Shown in pieces: positions 40,585 to 49,090 of a DNA stretch of 64,000 bases; positions within the stretch are counted from its first letter, which is position 1; every line of letters starts with the position of its first letter. The notes under the pieces are model-generated. The model searched no databases, was not told where the DNA came from, and saw nothing but the letters and a program-made list of their open reading frames with translations. This stretch comes from Amycolatopsis anabasis (GTDB lineage Bacteria > Actinomycetota > Actinomycetes > Mycobacteriales > Pseudonocardiaceae): contig NZ_VTHK01000010.1 of NCBI RefSeq assembly GCF_009765355.1, positions 62,001-126,000 on the forward strand, in the 5' to 3' direction. Position numbers and translations under genes: made by a program.

Positions 40585-41145
40585 ATGTTCGCCCCACGCG
40601 ACCCCGACGAGTACCTGCTCGACACCGAGCGGCGGGTCATCCGGATCCGCCGCCATTGGGCGTACCTCATGTGGGACAGCTTCGAAGCGGTCGCCCTCAT
40701 CGCGATCTGCGTGATGGTGTCCTACCTGCTCCCGCCGTCGATGTGGGTGCTGCAGAACGTGCTCTGGTACGCCGCGTTGCTCGTCGTGTTGCGTTACGCC
40801 TACCAGGTGATGGAGTGGTGGGTCGAGCGCCTGGTGGTCACGGACAAGCGGTTCGTGATGACCACCGGGGTGTTCACCACCAAGGTGCTGATGATGCCGA
40901 TCAGCAAGGTCACCGACCTCACCTACGAGCGCACCTGGAACGGCCGGATGCTGGGCTACGGCACGATGGTCGTGGAGTCCGCCGGTCAGATCCAGGCGCT
41001 GAACCGGATCGAGTACCTGCCCCGCCCCGAGGAGTTCTACGACACGATCTCCGAGCTGGTGTTCGGCGACAAGCAGAAGCAGGCCGAGCGGTTCTCGATG
41101 ATCAAGGCCCAGCGCGCCGCGCGCGGCAAGAAGATGGTCGGCTAG
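40585..41145 (+). CDS. Bacterial PH (YdbS/YdbT-type) membrane protein
   Basis: 186 residues from ATG at 40585. Short N-terminal part, two adjacent transmembrane helices (FEAVALIAICVMVSYLLP and VLQNVLWYAALLVVLRYAYQVM) and a bPH2 domain: WVERLVVTDKRFVMTTGVFTTKVLMMPISKVTDLTYERTWNGRMLGYGTMVVES form in parts, the standard core of DUF304. Function is not established for the family; a role in membrane lipid homeostasis or stress has been suggested for relatives. Charged C-terminal tail faces the cytoplasm. Confidence 0.88.
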   Translation: MFAPRDPDEYLLDTERRVIRIRRHWAYLMWDSFEAVALIAICVMVSYLLPPSMWVLQNVLWYAALLVVLRYAYQVMEWWVERLVVTDKRFVMTTGVFTTKVLMMPISKVTDLTYERTWNGRMLGYGTMVVESAGQIQALNRIEYLPRPEEFYDTISELVFGDKQKQAERFSMIKAQRAARGKKMVG

Positions 41146-41207
41146 AACGTGTTCTCGCTTGACGGTCGTTCCACCTGGTAGAGACTGGTCGGGGGCGGTC
41201 GGCAAGA

Positions 41208-42077
41208 ATGGGTCCGATGCGCATCGATCTGCACACCCATTCGAACGTCTCGGACGGCACCGACACCCCCGCCGAGCTGGTCGCCGCCGCGGCGCGCGCC
41301 GGGCTCGACGTCGTCGCGCTGACCGACCACGACACCACCGCGGGCTGGGCTCGTGCGACCGAGGCACTGCCGCCCGGGCTCACGCTCGTGCCGGGCGCCG
41401 AGCTGTCCTGCGTGTCCCACCGGGACGCCGGATACGGCATCAGCGTGCACCTGCTGGCCTACCTGTTCGATCCGGATTCGCCCGCGCTGGTCACCGAGCA
41501 GCTGCGGCTCCGCCTCGAGCGGCGGACGCGCCTGCACGCGATGGCCGTGCGGATGGCCGCCGACGGGTTGCCGATCGACGCGGACGAGGTGCTCGGCCTG
41601 CTGCCGGAGGACGCCCCCGCGGGTCGCCCGCACCTCGCGCAGGCACTGGTTCGCGCCGGGCTGGTGGAATCGGTCGACCAGGCGTTCGCGGAGTACCTCG
41701 GCCACGGCCGCGGCTACTACCTGCCGCGGGAGGACACCCCGGTGGAGACGGCGATCGACATGATCGCCGACGCGGGCGGGGTCACCGTGCTCGCGCATCC
41801 CTTCGCGTACTCGCGCGGCGCGACCGTTTCCGCCGCCACGATCGCCGAACTCGCCGACCGCGGCCTCGGCGGCGTCGAGGTCGACCACCCCAACCACGAC
41901 GAGGAGGCCCGCGCGAAACTGCGCGGGCTGGCCGACGAGCTCGGGTTGCTGAAGACCGGGTCCAGCGATTACCACGGCACCAACAAGACGATCGGCCTCG
42001 GCCAGGAGACCACGGACCCGGAGGTCTTCGAGGCGATCGTCGAACGGGCGACCGGCGCCCGGGTCCGGACGGGCTGA
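41208..42077 (+). CDS. PHP-domain phosphoesterase (RNase AM/YciV-like)
   Basis: 289 residues from ATG at 41208; ATG 41217 gives MRIDLHTHS, the more common family start. Metal-binding motifs: DLHTHSNVSDGTDTPAEL, ALTDHDTTAGW, TVLAHPFAY and GSSDYHGTNK. An inserted domain from ~100-160 (LPIDADEVLGLLPEDAPAGRPHLAQALVRAGLV) is typical of the YciV group, which removes nucleotides from 3',5'-bisphosphates or RNA 5' ends. DNA polymerase PHP domains are excluded by size. marC follows after three bases. Confidence 0.88.
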   Translation: MGPMRIDLHTHSNVSDGTDTPAELVAAAARAGLDVVALTDHDTTAGWARATEALPPGLTLVPGAELSCVSHRDAGYGISVHLLAYLFDPDSPALVTEQLRLRLERRTRLHAMAVRMAADGLPIDADEVLGLLPEDAPAGRPHLAQALVRAGLVESVDQAFAEYLGHGRGYYLPREDTPVETAIDMIADAGGVTVLAHPFAYSRGATVSAATIAELADRGLGGVEVDHPNHDEEARAKLRGLADELGLLKTGSSDYHGTNKTIGLGQETTDPEVFEAIVERATGARVRTG

Positions 42078-42080
42078 CCG

Positions 42081-42707
42081 GTGGCGCTGACCGACTTCTT
42101 CGAACCGAAGCTGTTCATGGAGGCGACCATCACGCTGGTCGTCATCATGGACCCGCCGGGCACGGTCCCGGTTTTCCTGAGCCTCACCGGGCGCAAGTCG
42201 CCCGCGGTCCGGGCGCGGGCGGCGCGGCAGGCGGTGCTGGTGTCGCTGCTGGTGATCTCGCTGTTCGCGGTGGCGGGCCAGGCGATCCTGTCCTACCTCG
42301 GGATCGGGATCCCGGCGCTGCAGGGGGCGGGTGGCCTGCTCCTGCTGCTCATCGCGCTCGACCTGCTGACCGGGAAGGGCGGCAGCGAACCCGAGGTCGC
42401 CGACGACGTCAACGTGGCGCTGGTGCCGCTCGGCACGCCGCTGCTCGCCGGACCGGGCGCGATCGCCGCGACGATCGTGTTCGTGCGGCAGGCGGAGGGG
42501 CGGCTCGGCGCGTACGTCGCATTGGCGCTGGCGATCGTCGCGGTGCATTTCGTGCTGTACACGTGCATGCGGTACTCGGGCGTGGTGATCAAGCTGATCA
42601 AGGAAAGCGGGATCACGCTGCTCGCGAAGATCGCCGGCCTCCTGCTCGCCGCGATCGCGGTCGAACTGGTCGCCAACTCGGTGCGCGGCTTCATCGCGGG
42701 CGCCTGA
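42081..42707 (+). CDS. MarC-family membrane protein
   Basis: 208 residues from GTG at 42081. Six transmembrane helices with the family opening FMEATITLVVIMDPPGTVPVFLSLTG, conserved GIGIPALQGAGGLLLLLIALDLLTG, and VALVPLGTPLLAGPGAIAATIVFV. MarC proteins (UPF0056) are of uncertain role; earlier links to multiple antibiotic resistance were not upheld. Follows the PHP gene with a 3-bp gap; a long repeat array lies after its stop. Confidence 0.9.
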   Translation: MALTDFFEPKLFMEATITLVVIMDPPGTVPVFLSLTGRKSPAVRARAARQAVLVSLLVISLFAVAGQAILSYLGIGIPALQGAGGLLLLLIALDLLTGKGGSEPEVADDVNVALVPLGTPLLAGPGAIAATIVFVRQAEGRLGAYVALALAIVAVHFVLYTCMRYSGVVIKLIKESGITLLAKIAGLLLAAIAVELVANSVRGFIAGA

Positions 42708-42739
42708 CCCCGGCCACCCCCTGGCCGCGACGCGGAAGC

Positions 42740-42916
42740 AGGAAGGGACCTTCGCTCACGTATTTCTGTAGTAAAGGTCCCCCGCTCCGGTTTCGCGGCA
42801 GCGAAGGTCCCCCGCTCACGAACTTGGAGCGAACTTGGAGCAAAGGTCCCTCGCTCTCGGTTAGCCGTAGCGAATGTCCCTTGCTCCAGGCGAGCGATAG
42901 CAAAGGTCCCTCGCTG
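42740..42916. repeat. Six-unit modular repeat array (type A), 30-nt period
   Basis: 18-nt units begin at 42740, 42770, 42800, 42839, 42869 and 42899. The first is forward (AGGAAGGGACCTTCGCTC) and the rest reverse (such as AGCAAAGGTCCCTCGCTC). Spacers are 12 nt except the third, 21 nt, which contains a 9-nt tandem duplication (GAACTTGGAGC GAACTTGGAGC overlapping). Unlike other copies it has six units and no type B hairpin. It fills the marC-nuclease gap (42708-42987). Confidence 0.93.
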
Positions 42917-42987
42917 CCGGATCGGTGCCCCGGGGGCGAAGAGTGTCGGTGGGGGTGCGTAGCGTGGAACCCGGGGGAGCTTTTCCC

Positions 42988-43872
42988 GTGGAGCAGGGGT
43001 GTTTGCCGGTGGAGCAGATCGGTTTCGACTTCGGGGTGCAGCCTCGGCGGCTGACCAAGGTGAGCCCGGCTCGCCTGGCCACGTTCGAGGACTGCCCTCG
43101 CCGGTACCGCATGGCGTACCTGGATCGCCCGACGCCGCAGCGCACCGGGCCGTGGGCGCACAGCACGCTCGGCGCGGTGGTGCACAACGCGTTGCGGGCG
43201 TTGTTCGACCTGCCGGTGGAGAAGCGGACCCCGGCGCGCGCCGCCGCGTTGCTCACCGAGCACTGGAAGGACGCCGGGTTCGCCGACGCCGCGCAGGCCG
43301 CGATCTACCGCGAGCGTGCCAAATCCTGGGTCGCCGACTACGTCGAGGAGAACGACGTCACCATCGACCCGGTCGGCCTGGAGCGCTGGATCTCCGCCCC
43401 GGTCAACCCGCACGAAGGCGGGCGCGCGAACCCGACGATGATCATCGAGGGCCGCGCGGACCGGATCGACGAACGCGACGGCGAACTGGTGATCATCGAC
43501 TACAAGACCGGCCGCCGCCCGCCCGACGAGTACGAGGCCCGCGGTTCCCAGGCGCTCGCCATGTACGCGGTCGCCTCGGCCCGGACCCTGCGCCGCCCGT
43601 GCCACCGCGTCGAACTGCACCACGTGCCGACCGGCACCATCGCCGCCGCCGAGCACACCGACGACAGCCTGCGCCGCCAGCTCGTCCGCGCCGAGGAGAC
43701 CGCCGAAGATCTCCGGCTCGCGGCGGATACGCTTGCCGCGGGCGGGGACGCGGACGTCCTGTTCCCACCGCAGACCGGCCGGCGCTGCGCGTGGTGCGAC
43801 TTCCGCCCGAGCTGCGCCGAGGGACAGCAGGCCGCACCGGCGGCGAAATCGTGGGATCTGCTGGCACCGTGA
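42988..43872 (+). CDS. PD-(D/E)XK (RecB-like) nuclease with Fe-S cysteines
   Basis: About 294 residues from GTG at 42988; GTG 42964 and 43009 are in-frame alternatives. KVSPARLATFEDCPRRYRMAYL opens the nuclease domain (first cluster Cys), IIEGRADRIDERDGELVIIDYKTGRRPP holds the active-site Asp and D-x-K motif, and TGRRCAWCDFRPSCAEG gives three further cysteines. Four cysteines of this spacing form a [4Fe-4S] cluster in AddB/Cas4-type nucleases. It stands alone, without helicase domains. In mycobacteria a related protein lies next to the UvrD-like helicase genes (Rv3201c/Rv3202c); none is visible here. A role in DNA end processing is likely. Confidence 0.85.
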   Translation: MEQGCLPVEQIGFDFGVQPRRLTKVSPARLATFEDCPRRYRMAYLDRPTPQRTGPWAHSTLGAVVHNALRALFDLPVEKRTPARAAALLTEHWKDAGFADAAQAAIYRERAKSWVADYVEENDVTIDPVGLERWISAPVNPHEGGRANPTMIIEGRADRIDERDGELVIIDYKTGRRPPDEYEARGSQALAMYAVASARTLRRPCHRVELHHVPTGTIAAAEHTDDSLRRQLVRAEETAEDLRLAADTLAAGGDADVLFPPQTGRRCAWCDFRPSCAEGQQAAPAAKSWDLLAP

Positions 43873-44213
43873 GGACGGGTAACGAGTTGGGACCGGAAGC
43901 GGAAACCGAAGAGTTGGAGCTGGGAGCATCAGGCACGCCCGGGGAGCGGCCCGCCGTCCGCTGGTGGCGCGGCCTGACCGGATCGCTCGCCGCGGGCCTG
44001 GTCGTGCTCGCCCTCGTGGTCCTCGGGATCACCCTGCTCTCCACCGCACCCGGGCCGGGGGCGGTGTCGCTGATCGGTCACCCGGTCGCCGCGGTCGTCG
44101 CGGTGGCGGCCCAGTGGATCGCCGACCACCGCCGCGGCCGGGTCGCCGGGATCGCGGGCCTCGTGGTGGTGGCGGACACCGTGCTCGCGATGTCGCTGTT
44201 CTGGTGGTTCTAG
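43869..44213 (+). CDS. Small membrane protein, 114 residues
   Basis: From GTG at 43869, overlapping the nuclease stop. An acidic N terminus (ELGPEAETEELELG) is followed by three hydrophobic segments: LTGSLAAGLVVLALVVLGITLL, LIGHPVAAVVAVAAQWIA and VAGIAGLVVVADTVLAMSLFWWF. Conserved family not recognised. Overlap with the nuclease gene implies co-expression, but nothing else ties their functions. The stop overlaps that of the convergent TetR gene by one base. Confidence 0.72.
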   Translation: MRTGNELGPEAETEELELGASGTPGERPAVRWWRGLTGSLAAGLVVLALVVLGITLLSTAPGPGAVSLIGHPVAAVVAVAAQWIADHRRGRVAGIAGLVVVADTVLAMSLFWWF

Positions 44214-44794
44214 GGCGCCTTGACGCCGTTGAGCACCCGTTCCACGGTTCGCCGGCAGAGCGCGCGGAAATCGGCCTCGGACAGCGCCATGCGGCCGGCG
44301 AGGTACTGCTGCACCAGCCCCTGAGCCGGCGACGTGAGCGCGAGCGTGACCTCCAGCGGATCGTCCGGACGCAGCAACCCCTCCCGCATCCAGTCCTGCA
44401 CGGCCTCGTAGACGGGGTTGAACGCCGCCGACCCGCCGGACCGGAAGTCCTCCGGGAACCGGCGTGCCGCCTCCCGCCGGTCGGTGAGCAGGAAGGTGTA
44501 GAGATTCGGCTTGCCGAGCGCGAAATCGAGGAAGTCGGTCAGCAACGACTCCAGGCGCGTGTTCATATCCGCGGCCTCGACGTGTTTGCCCCAGTCCTGC
44601 GCCAGCTCCGCGAGCCCGGCTTCGGCCACCGAGCGCAGCAACGTCTCGCGGTTCGGGAAGTGCCGGTAGGTCGCCATCGGCGTGACCCCCGCGGCGGCGG
44701 CGACCCGGCGCATGGTCACCGCCTGGGCGCCCTCCTCGACCAGGATCGCCAATGCCGCGGACGCGATCCGTTCCCCGGTGCCCTGATCAGCCAT
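44210..44794 (-). CDS. TetR-family regulator
   Basis: 194 residues from ATG at 44794. HTH: ERIASAALAILVEEGAQAVTMRRVAAAAGVTPMATYRHFPNRETLL. C-terminal ligand domain has a TetR_C_13/25-like look (FLDFALGKPNLYTFLLTDRREAARRFPEDF). It is the last gene of the rhlE-propeller-hydrolase run on this strand, 23 bp behind the hydrolase. Its target may be this operon. Ligand unknown. Confidence 0.88.
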   Translation of the reverse strand: MADQGTGERIASAALAILVEEGAQAVTMRRVAAAAGVTPMATYRHFPNRETLLRSVAEAGLAELAQDWGKHVEAADMNTRLESLLTDFLDFALGKPNLYTFLLTDRREAARRFPEDFRSGGSAAFNPVYEAVQDWMREGLLRPDDPLEVTLALTSPAQGLVQQYLAGRMALSEADFRALCRRTVERVLNGVKAP

Positions 44795-44817
44795 GTCTAC
44801 AGCGTACACACCGCGAT

Positions 44818-45684
44818 CTAGCGCCAGGACCGCCAGGCAGGGAGCAGGACCTCCAGGAGCCCGGCGGGGTTCTCGATGTTGGGGGAGTGCGCGGCGCCGG
44901 GCACCAGCGCGAACGGCGCGTCGAGGCGGCGGGCCATCTCGCGTTGTTCGGGAACGTGCCACGCGTCGTCGTTCTCGCCCGCGGCGACCAGCCGGGGCCG
45001 CCCGGCGAGGGCTTCGGCGAGCGCGTCGACGCGGTCCGGTTCGGTGCGCAGCCCCTGCGCCATGCCGAGCAGGGCGGCCGGGGCCGACGCCAGGAACCGG
45101 GCGCGGAAGAAGTCCTTGAGTTCGGCGGGCAGCAGCGCCCACACGGGAAAGCGGGCGCTCACCTTCTCGCGCTCGACGTAGGCGGCGGCGAGCCCGTCGG
45201 CGCGCAGCAGCGGTTCGCCGATCGACAACGCGTCCCACCGCATACCGCGGGGCAGGTGCCGCGGACCGCTGTCGAGCAGGGTCAGCCCGGCGATCGGGGC
45301 CCCGGCGAGGACCGCGCCGCGCGCGACCAGCCCGCCGTAGGAATGGCCGAGCAGCACGACCGGACCGTCGAACGTGCCGACGAGTTCGGCCACCTCCTCG
45401 CCGAGCGGGCCGGGCAGGTACGCCGATTCGTCGTCCGGGCCCGGCGACTCGTACTGGCCGGGCAGATCGATCGCCACCGCCCGCAACCCGGCCGCCGCGA
45501 TCGGGTCCAGCAGCGGTGCGAAGTCCTCTTTGGACCCGGTGTACCCGGGCACCAGCAGCACGGTCGCGTCCGCCGCGCCCGGTGTGCGGAGGGCGGCGAT
45601 CGGGCCGTGGCGGCCCGGCAGGTCGACGCGTTCGGCGTGGTGCGGGGTCAATTGCCCGACCCGGCCGCTTTCCACCACACTCAT
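44818..45684 (-). CDS. Alpha/beta hydrolase
   Basis: 288 residues from ATG at 45684, overlapping the stop of the propeller gene. Nucleophile elbow GHSYGG (about residue 105) with oxyanion-hole strand VLLVPGYTGSKEDFAPLLDPIAA, late Asp in AGENDDAW and His in GAAHSPNIENP. The catalytic triad is therefore complete. Esterase, lipase or haloalkane-type hydrolase; substrate unknown. Co-transcribed with rhlE and propeller genes. Confidence 0.86.
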   Translation of the reverse strand: MSVVESGRVGQLTPHHAERVDLPGRHGPIAALRTPGAADATVLLVPGYTGSKEDFAPLLDPIAAAGLRAVAIDLPGQYESPGPDDESAYLPGPLGEEVAELVGTFDGPVVLLGHSYGGLVARGAVLAGAPIAGLTLLDSGPRHLPRGMRWDALSIGEPLLRADGLAAAYVEREKVSARFPVWALLPAELKDFFRARFLASAPAALLGMAQGLRTEPDRVDALAEALAGRPRLVAAGENDDAWHVPEQREMARRLDAPFALVPGAAHSPNIENPAGLLEVLLPAWRSWR

Positions 45685-47015
45685 CGCAACGCCGCCAGCG
45701 TGTCGCCGCGCTGTTCGAACAGCATCGGGCCGAGCGCGCCCAGCCGGACCGGGCCCTGATAGCCGTGCCGGTCGACGCCGATCGTGCGGATCGTCGTGCC
45801 GGTCTGCTCGTCGAGCACCGCGAGCCCGCCCTTGATCGGCACCACGAGCTGCTTGGCGAACAGCACGCCCGGGCCGAGCGTGCCGTCGAGTGTCCACAGT
45901 GGAGTCAGATCGGATTTGGCCAGGGCCATGGTCTTCGAGCCGGTGAACCAGTACACGTTGTTCGCGGTCGTGGTCGTCGGCAGTACCCCGCCCGGCGGGT
46001 CCTGCGCGAGGTCCGCCGCGGGAATGGTGAGCGGGTAGGCGGCGCGCTGGTTGCCGTCCGCGCCGTAGAGCACCAGCAACTGCTGTTCCGGCAACGCGAT
46101 CGCCGCGGAGTCACCGGACATCGCGACCAGTTTCGCCGAGCGGCCCGCGAGCAGCGCGCTGAACAGGACCTTCGGTTCGTCCTCCTTGTCGCCGGTCGAC
46201 TTGTACACGGTGAACCGGTCGGCGAGGTCGCCCGGGCAGCGTTCGATCACGCCGACCTTGCCCGACGACACGGCCACCGAGCCGTACGTGCAGCCGGTGC
46301 GCGGCTGCTTCTCCGGGTTGACCAGCGCGGGCACCTGCCCGTACTCCATGCTCTTGACCAGATCGTCGCGCCAGGTGTTGAGCAGGCGCTGCCCGGTGGC
46401 GGTGACGTGCGAGCCGTCGCTGAGCAGCCGGGTGCCGAGTTCGGCGTCGCCGTTGCGCTGCGCGGTGCGGTGCCCGGTCGACGGGTCGAGCTGGGTGACC
46501 TCGCTGCACCCGATCTCCTTGCGGTACACCGCGTTCACCCGCGACCACGCCCCGCCGATCGTGCACAGCGGGATGTCGCGGGCGTAGCGCCAGCGGATCT
46601 GGCCGGTGACCGGGTCCCGGCCGTCGACCTCGCCGCCGGAGCCGGTCACCACGCTCGTTCCCTCGGTCACCGGCGCGGTGGTGGCCCCGCTCGGCGCCTG
46701 CCACACCTGGGTGAGCGAGCCGGGCACCGCGTCCGGGGCGGGCGGCAGTTCGGCGGCGGCGTTCGCGGTCTCCGAAACGGTCGCCCGGTGGTCGCTGCCC
46801 GCCCAGATGAGCACGCCCGCGACCACGCAGACCACCACGATCATCGCCGCGGCCACCCGGTCGCCCCGGCGGTTCCACGGCGAGCGCCGGGCGACCGGTT
46901 CGACGGCGTGCCGGGGCGCGCCGCCGCCTTCGACCGGAACGGGCAACACGTCTTCGGCGCCGATGTCCTCACCGGCGGGACGGCGGTGCCGCCCACCCTC
47001 AACGGGCTCGCTCAC
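45681..47015 (-). CDS. Membrane-anchored PQQ-like beta-propeller protein
   Basis: 444 residues from GTG at 47015. Cytoplasmic N terminus of ~52 residues, one transmembrane helix (AAAMIVVVCVVAGVLIWAG, about 54-72), then an extracytoplasmic region with repeated WxxD/G strands (SLTQVWQAPSGATTAP, GRDPVTGQIRWRYARDIPLC, LTPLWTLDGTLGPGVLF, GGLAVLDEQTGTTIRTIG) as in PQQ-like propellers. Four cysteines (LCTIGG, EIGCSEV, GCTYGS, ERCPGD) could form two disulfides. Position beside rhlE corresponds to Rv3212. Function unknown. Confidence 0.82.
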   Translation of the reverse strand: MSEPVEGGRHRRPAGEDIGAEDVLPVPVEGGGAPRHAVEPVARRSPWNRRGDRVAAAMIVVVCVVAGVLIWAGSDHRATVSETANAAAELPPAPDAVPGSLTQVWQAPSGATTAPVTEGTSVVTGSGGEVDGRDPVTGQIRWRYARDIPLCTIGGAWSRVNAVYRKEIGCSEVTQLDPSTGHRTAQRNGDAELGTRLLSDGSHVTATGQRLLNTWRDDLVKSMEYGQVPALVNPEKQPRTGCTYGSVAVSSGKVGVIERCPGDLADRFTVYKSTGDKEDEPKVLFSALLAGRSAKLVAMSGDSAAIALPEQQLLVLYGADGNQRAAYPLTIPAADLAQDPPGGVLPTTTTANNVYWFTGSKTMALAKSDLTPLWTLDGTLGPGVLFAKQLVVPIKGGLAVLDEQTGTTIRTIGVDRHGYQGPVRLGALGPMLFEQRGDTLAALR

Positions 47016-47051
47016 GTCCTCTGGCTCCCCGGTCGTCGGCTCCTGGGCCTA

Positions 47052-48767
47052 TCAGTCTGCCGACGAGGATGTATCAGACGCGTTTGCCGTGGTGTTCGGG
47101 GTGCCCGACCGGCGGCGCCGACGGCGGCGGGCCGGGCGTTCGGCGTTGTCCGAAGTGTCCTTCTCCGCGGGGCCGGAGGTCTCGCCGCTGGGCTTGCCGC
47201 CGCGGGTGCGGCGACGGCGGGTGCGCGCGGCGCCCTCGGTGGCGCCGCCCTCGCCCTCGGACTTCTTCGCGGCGTCGGCGGCCTCGATCGCGGCCGCGGC
47301 CCGGGCGCCGCCCCGGGTGCGGACGCGCGGTTTGCGGGTGCGGCTGCGGGAGCTCTGCTCGGAGCGGCCGCGGCGCTTCTTGCCCAGGTCCTCTTCGTAC
47401 TCCGCGGCGAGCCCGGCGCGGGTGCGCTTGGCCAGCGGCAGCCGCCCGGTCGCGTCCTCCGGGATGCCCAGGTCGCTGAACAGGTGCTTCGAGGTGGAGT
47501 AGGTCTCCACCGGCTCCGGCTTGTCCAGGCCGAGGGTGTCCGAGATGAGCTTCCAGCGCGCTTCCTCGTCCCAGTCGACGAGGGTGATCGCGACGCCGGT
47601 CTTCCCGGCCCGGCCGGTGCGGCCGATGCGGTGGACGTAGGTCTTCTCGTCCTCCGGGGTCTGGTAGTTGATCACGTGCGTGACGTCGTCCACGTCGATG
47701 CCGCGGGCGGCCACGTCCGTGGCGACCAGCACGTCGATCTTGCCGGAGCGGAACGCCCGCAGGGCCTGCTCGCGCGCGCCCTGACCCAGGTCGCCGTGCA
47801 CCGCGGCGGCGGCGAACCCGCGTTCGGCGAGGTCGTCGGCGACCTTCTGCGCGGTGCGCTTGGTCCGGGTGAAGATCATCGTCAGGCCGCGGCCCTCGGC
47901 CTGCAGCGTCTTCGCGATCAGTTCGGGCTTGTCCATCGAATGCGCCCGGTAGACGAACTGGGTGGTGCGCTCGTGCACCGCGCCCGCGTCGTTCTCCTCG
48001 GCCCGGATGTGCGTGGGCTGGTTGAGGAACGTGCGGGCCAGCGTGATGATCGGGCCGGGCATGGTGGCCGAGAACAGCATGGTCTGCCGCTCGTCGGGGA
48101 CCATCCGCAGGATCCGCTCGATGTCCGGGAGGAAGCCGAGGTCGAGCATCTCGTCGGCCTCGTCGAGCACCAGGCCGCGCACCTTGCCCAGCACCAGGTG
48201 GCGCTGCTCGGCCAGGTCCAGCAGCCGGCCCGGGGTGCCGATCACCAGGTCGACGCCCTTGCGCAGGGCCTCGATCTGCGGCTCGTAGGGCCGCCCGCCG
48301 TAGACCGAGAGCGTACGGATGCCGAGGTGCTTGCCGGCGTCGGTGAGGTCGTGGGTGACCTGCAGGCACAGTTCGCGGGTCGGGACCACGACCAGCGCCT
48401 GCGGGGTGCCGTCGCCCGGGGTGGTGATCCGCTGCAGCAGCGGCACGCCGAAGCCCAGCGTCTTGCCCATCCCGGTGCGGGCCTGGCCGATCAGGTCGTT
48501 CCCGGCCAGCGCGAGCGGCAGGGTCAGCTCCTGGATCGCGAAGGTCCGCTCGATGCCCGCCGCGGACAGCGCGCGCACGATTTCCGGGCGCACGCCGAAT
48601 TCGGCGAAAGTGGGCGATTCGGGCGTGACCTCGTGGCCCGCCTGCAGCGGGTGCGAGGGGTCGGTCTCCGGGAGCCCGCTTTCGCTGTGCTCCAGGACGA
48701 CCGGGTCGGTAGGGGTGGTGGTGTCGTCTTCCGACGGGGTTGCGGTCAGAGTGATCGCCTCTCTCAT
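47052..48767 (-). CDS. rhlE: DEAD-box RNA helicase RhlE-like
   Basis: 571 residues from ATG at 48767. Q motif FAEFGVRPEIVRALSAAGIERTFAIQ, Walker A QARTGMGKT (the usual GxGKT with Met before Gly), PTRELCLQ, VIGTPGRLLDLA, DEADEML, SATMP, TIFTRTKRTAQ-like MIFTRTKRTAQ and HRIGRTGRAGK. The C-terminal 140 residues are Arg/Lys-rich (RSEQSSRSRTRKPRVRTRGG; RRRRRRSGTPN) and should bind RNA. Unwinds structured RNA, for ribosome assembly or degradation. A leader of over 300 bp with no gene precedes it, a layout typical of cold-induced helicases (inference). Confidence 0.92.
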   Translation of the reverse strand: MREAITLTATPSEDDTTTPTDPVVLEHSESGLPETDPSHPLQAGHEVTPESPTFAEFGVRPEIVRALSAAGIERTFAIQELTLPLALAGNDLIGQARTGMGKTLGFGVPLLQRITTPGDGTPQALVVVPTRELCLQVTHDLTDAGKHLGIRTLSVYGGRPYEPQIEALRKGVDLVIGTPGRLLDLAEQRHLVLGKVRGLVLDEADEMLDLGFLPDIERILRMVPDERQTMLFSATMPGPIITLARTFLNQPTHIRAEENDAGAVHERTTQFVYRAHSMDKPELIAKTLQAEGRGLTMIFTRTKRTAQKVADDLAERGFAAAAVHGDLGQGAREQALRAFRSGKIDVLVATDVAARGIDVDDVTHVINYQTPEDEKTYVHRIGRTGRAGKTGVAITLVDWDEEARWKLISDTLGLDKPEPVETYSTSKHLFSDLGIPEDATGRLPLAKRTRAGLAAEYEEDLGKKRRGRSEQSSRSRTRKPRVRTRGGARAAAAIEAADAAKKSEGEGGATEGAARTRRRRTRGGKPSGETSGPAEKDTSDNAERPARRRRRRRSGTPNTTANASDTSSSAD

Positions 48768-49090
48768 GCCAGCGCGCACGGCTTGGTCACGTCCGACACT
48801 CGACCGCACGGGGTTCGCTCGGCTTGTCGCCGGCACTCGGCGAACCTGGCCTGCGCGGGAATGCCGCTCGAGGCGTGCACGCACACTGTCTCCACCGCGG
48901 CTGAGGCGTCCGATTTGTCGTTCTCCCAGGTAGGAAGCTCGTCTGCTTCATGGAGGGACGCGCTGCGGAGCCACGGCGGCTCCTGTCAATACAATTGAAA
49001 GTGTACCTTGCCACTTCTTGATCTCCGCACTTCGGGCACGGCGAGTCCGCGTGGGATTGGTCTCCTTCCGGCGGGGGATACGCTCTCGGC
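48768..49090. other. Divergent region upstream of rhlE and the ferritin-like gene
   Basis: 323 bp with no convincing gene. A frame from ATG 49014 to 48787 on the reverse strand encodes an Arg/Pro-rich peptide beginning MARYTFNCIDRSRR; it has no domain and is treated as leader sequence. A short AT-rich island (TGTCAATACAATTGAAAGTG near 48986-49006) is unlike the surroundings and probably holds the rhlE promoter; TACACT read on the reverse strand is a possible -10. Confidence 0.45.

Noticed and set aside
42740-42916. CRISPR array
   Set aside because: Repeats of 18 nt with 12-nt, partly conserved spacers, inverted first unit and no cas genes. CRISPR spacers are about 30 nt or longer and unique.
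44795-44811. Operator and leaderless promoter for the TetR gene at 44210-44794
   Set aside because: GTCTAC-AGC-GTACAC has two mismatches, and the 23-bp spacing from the upstream codirectional hydrolase gene fits an operon better.
45516-48998. 1160-codon forward frame opposite the rhlE operon
   Set aside because: Low-complexity Arg/Gly/Val product with no motif; complements well-identified hydrolase, propeller and helicase genes.
48787-49014. 75-codon gene on the reverse strand upstream of rhlE
   Set aside because: Arg/Pro/Ser-rich product with no domain and no ribosome binding site; treated as leader.
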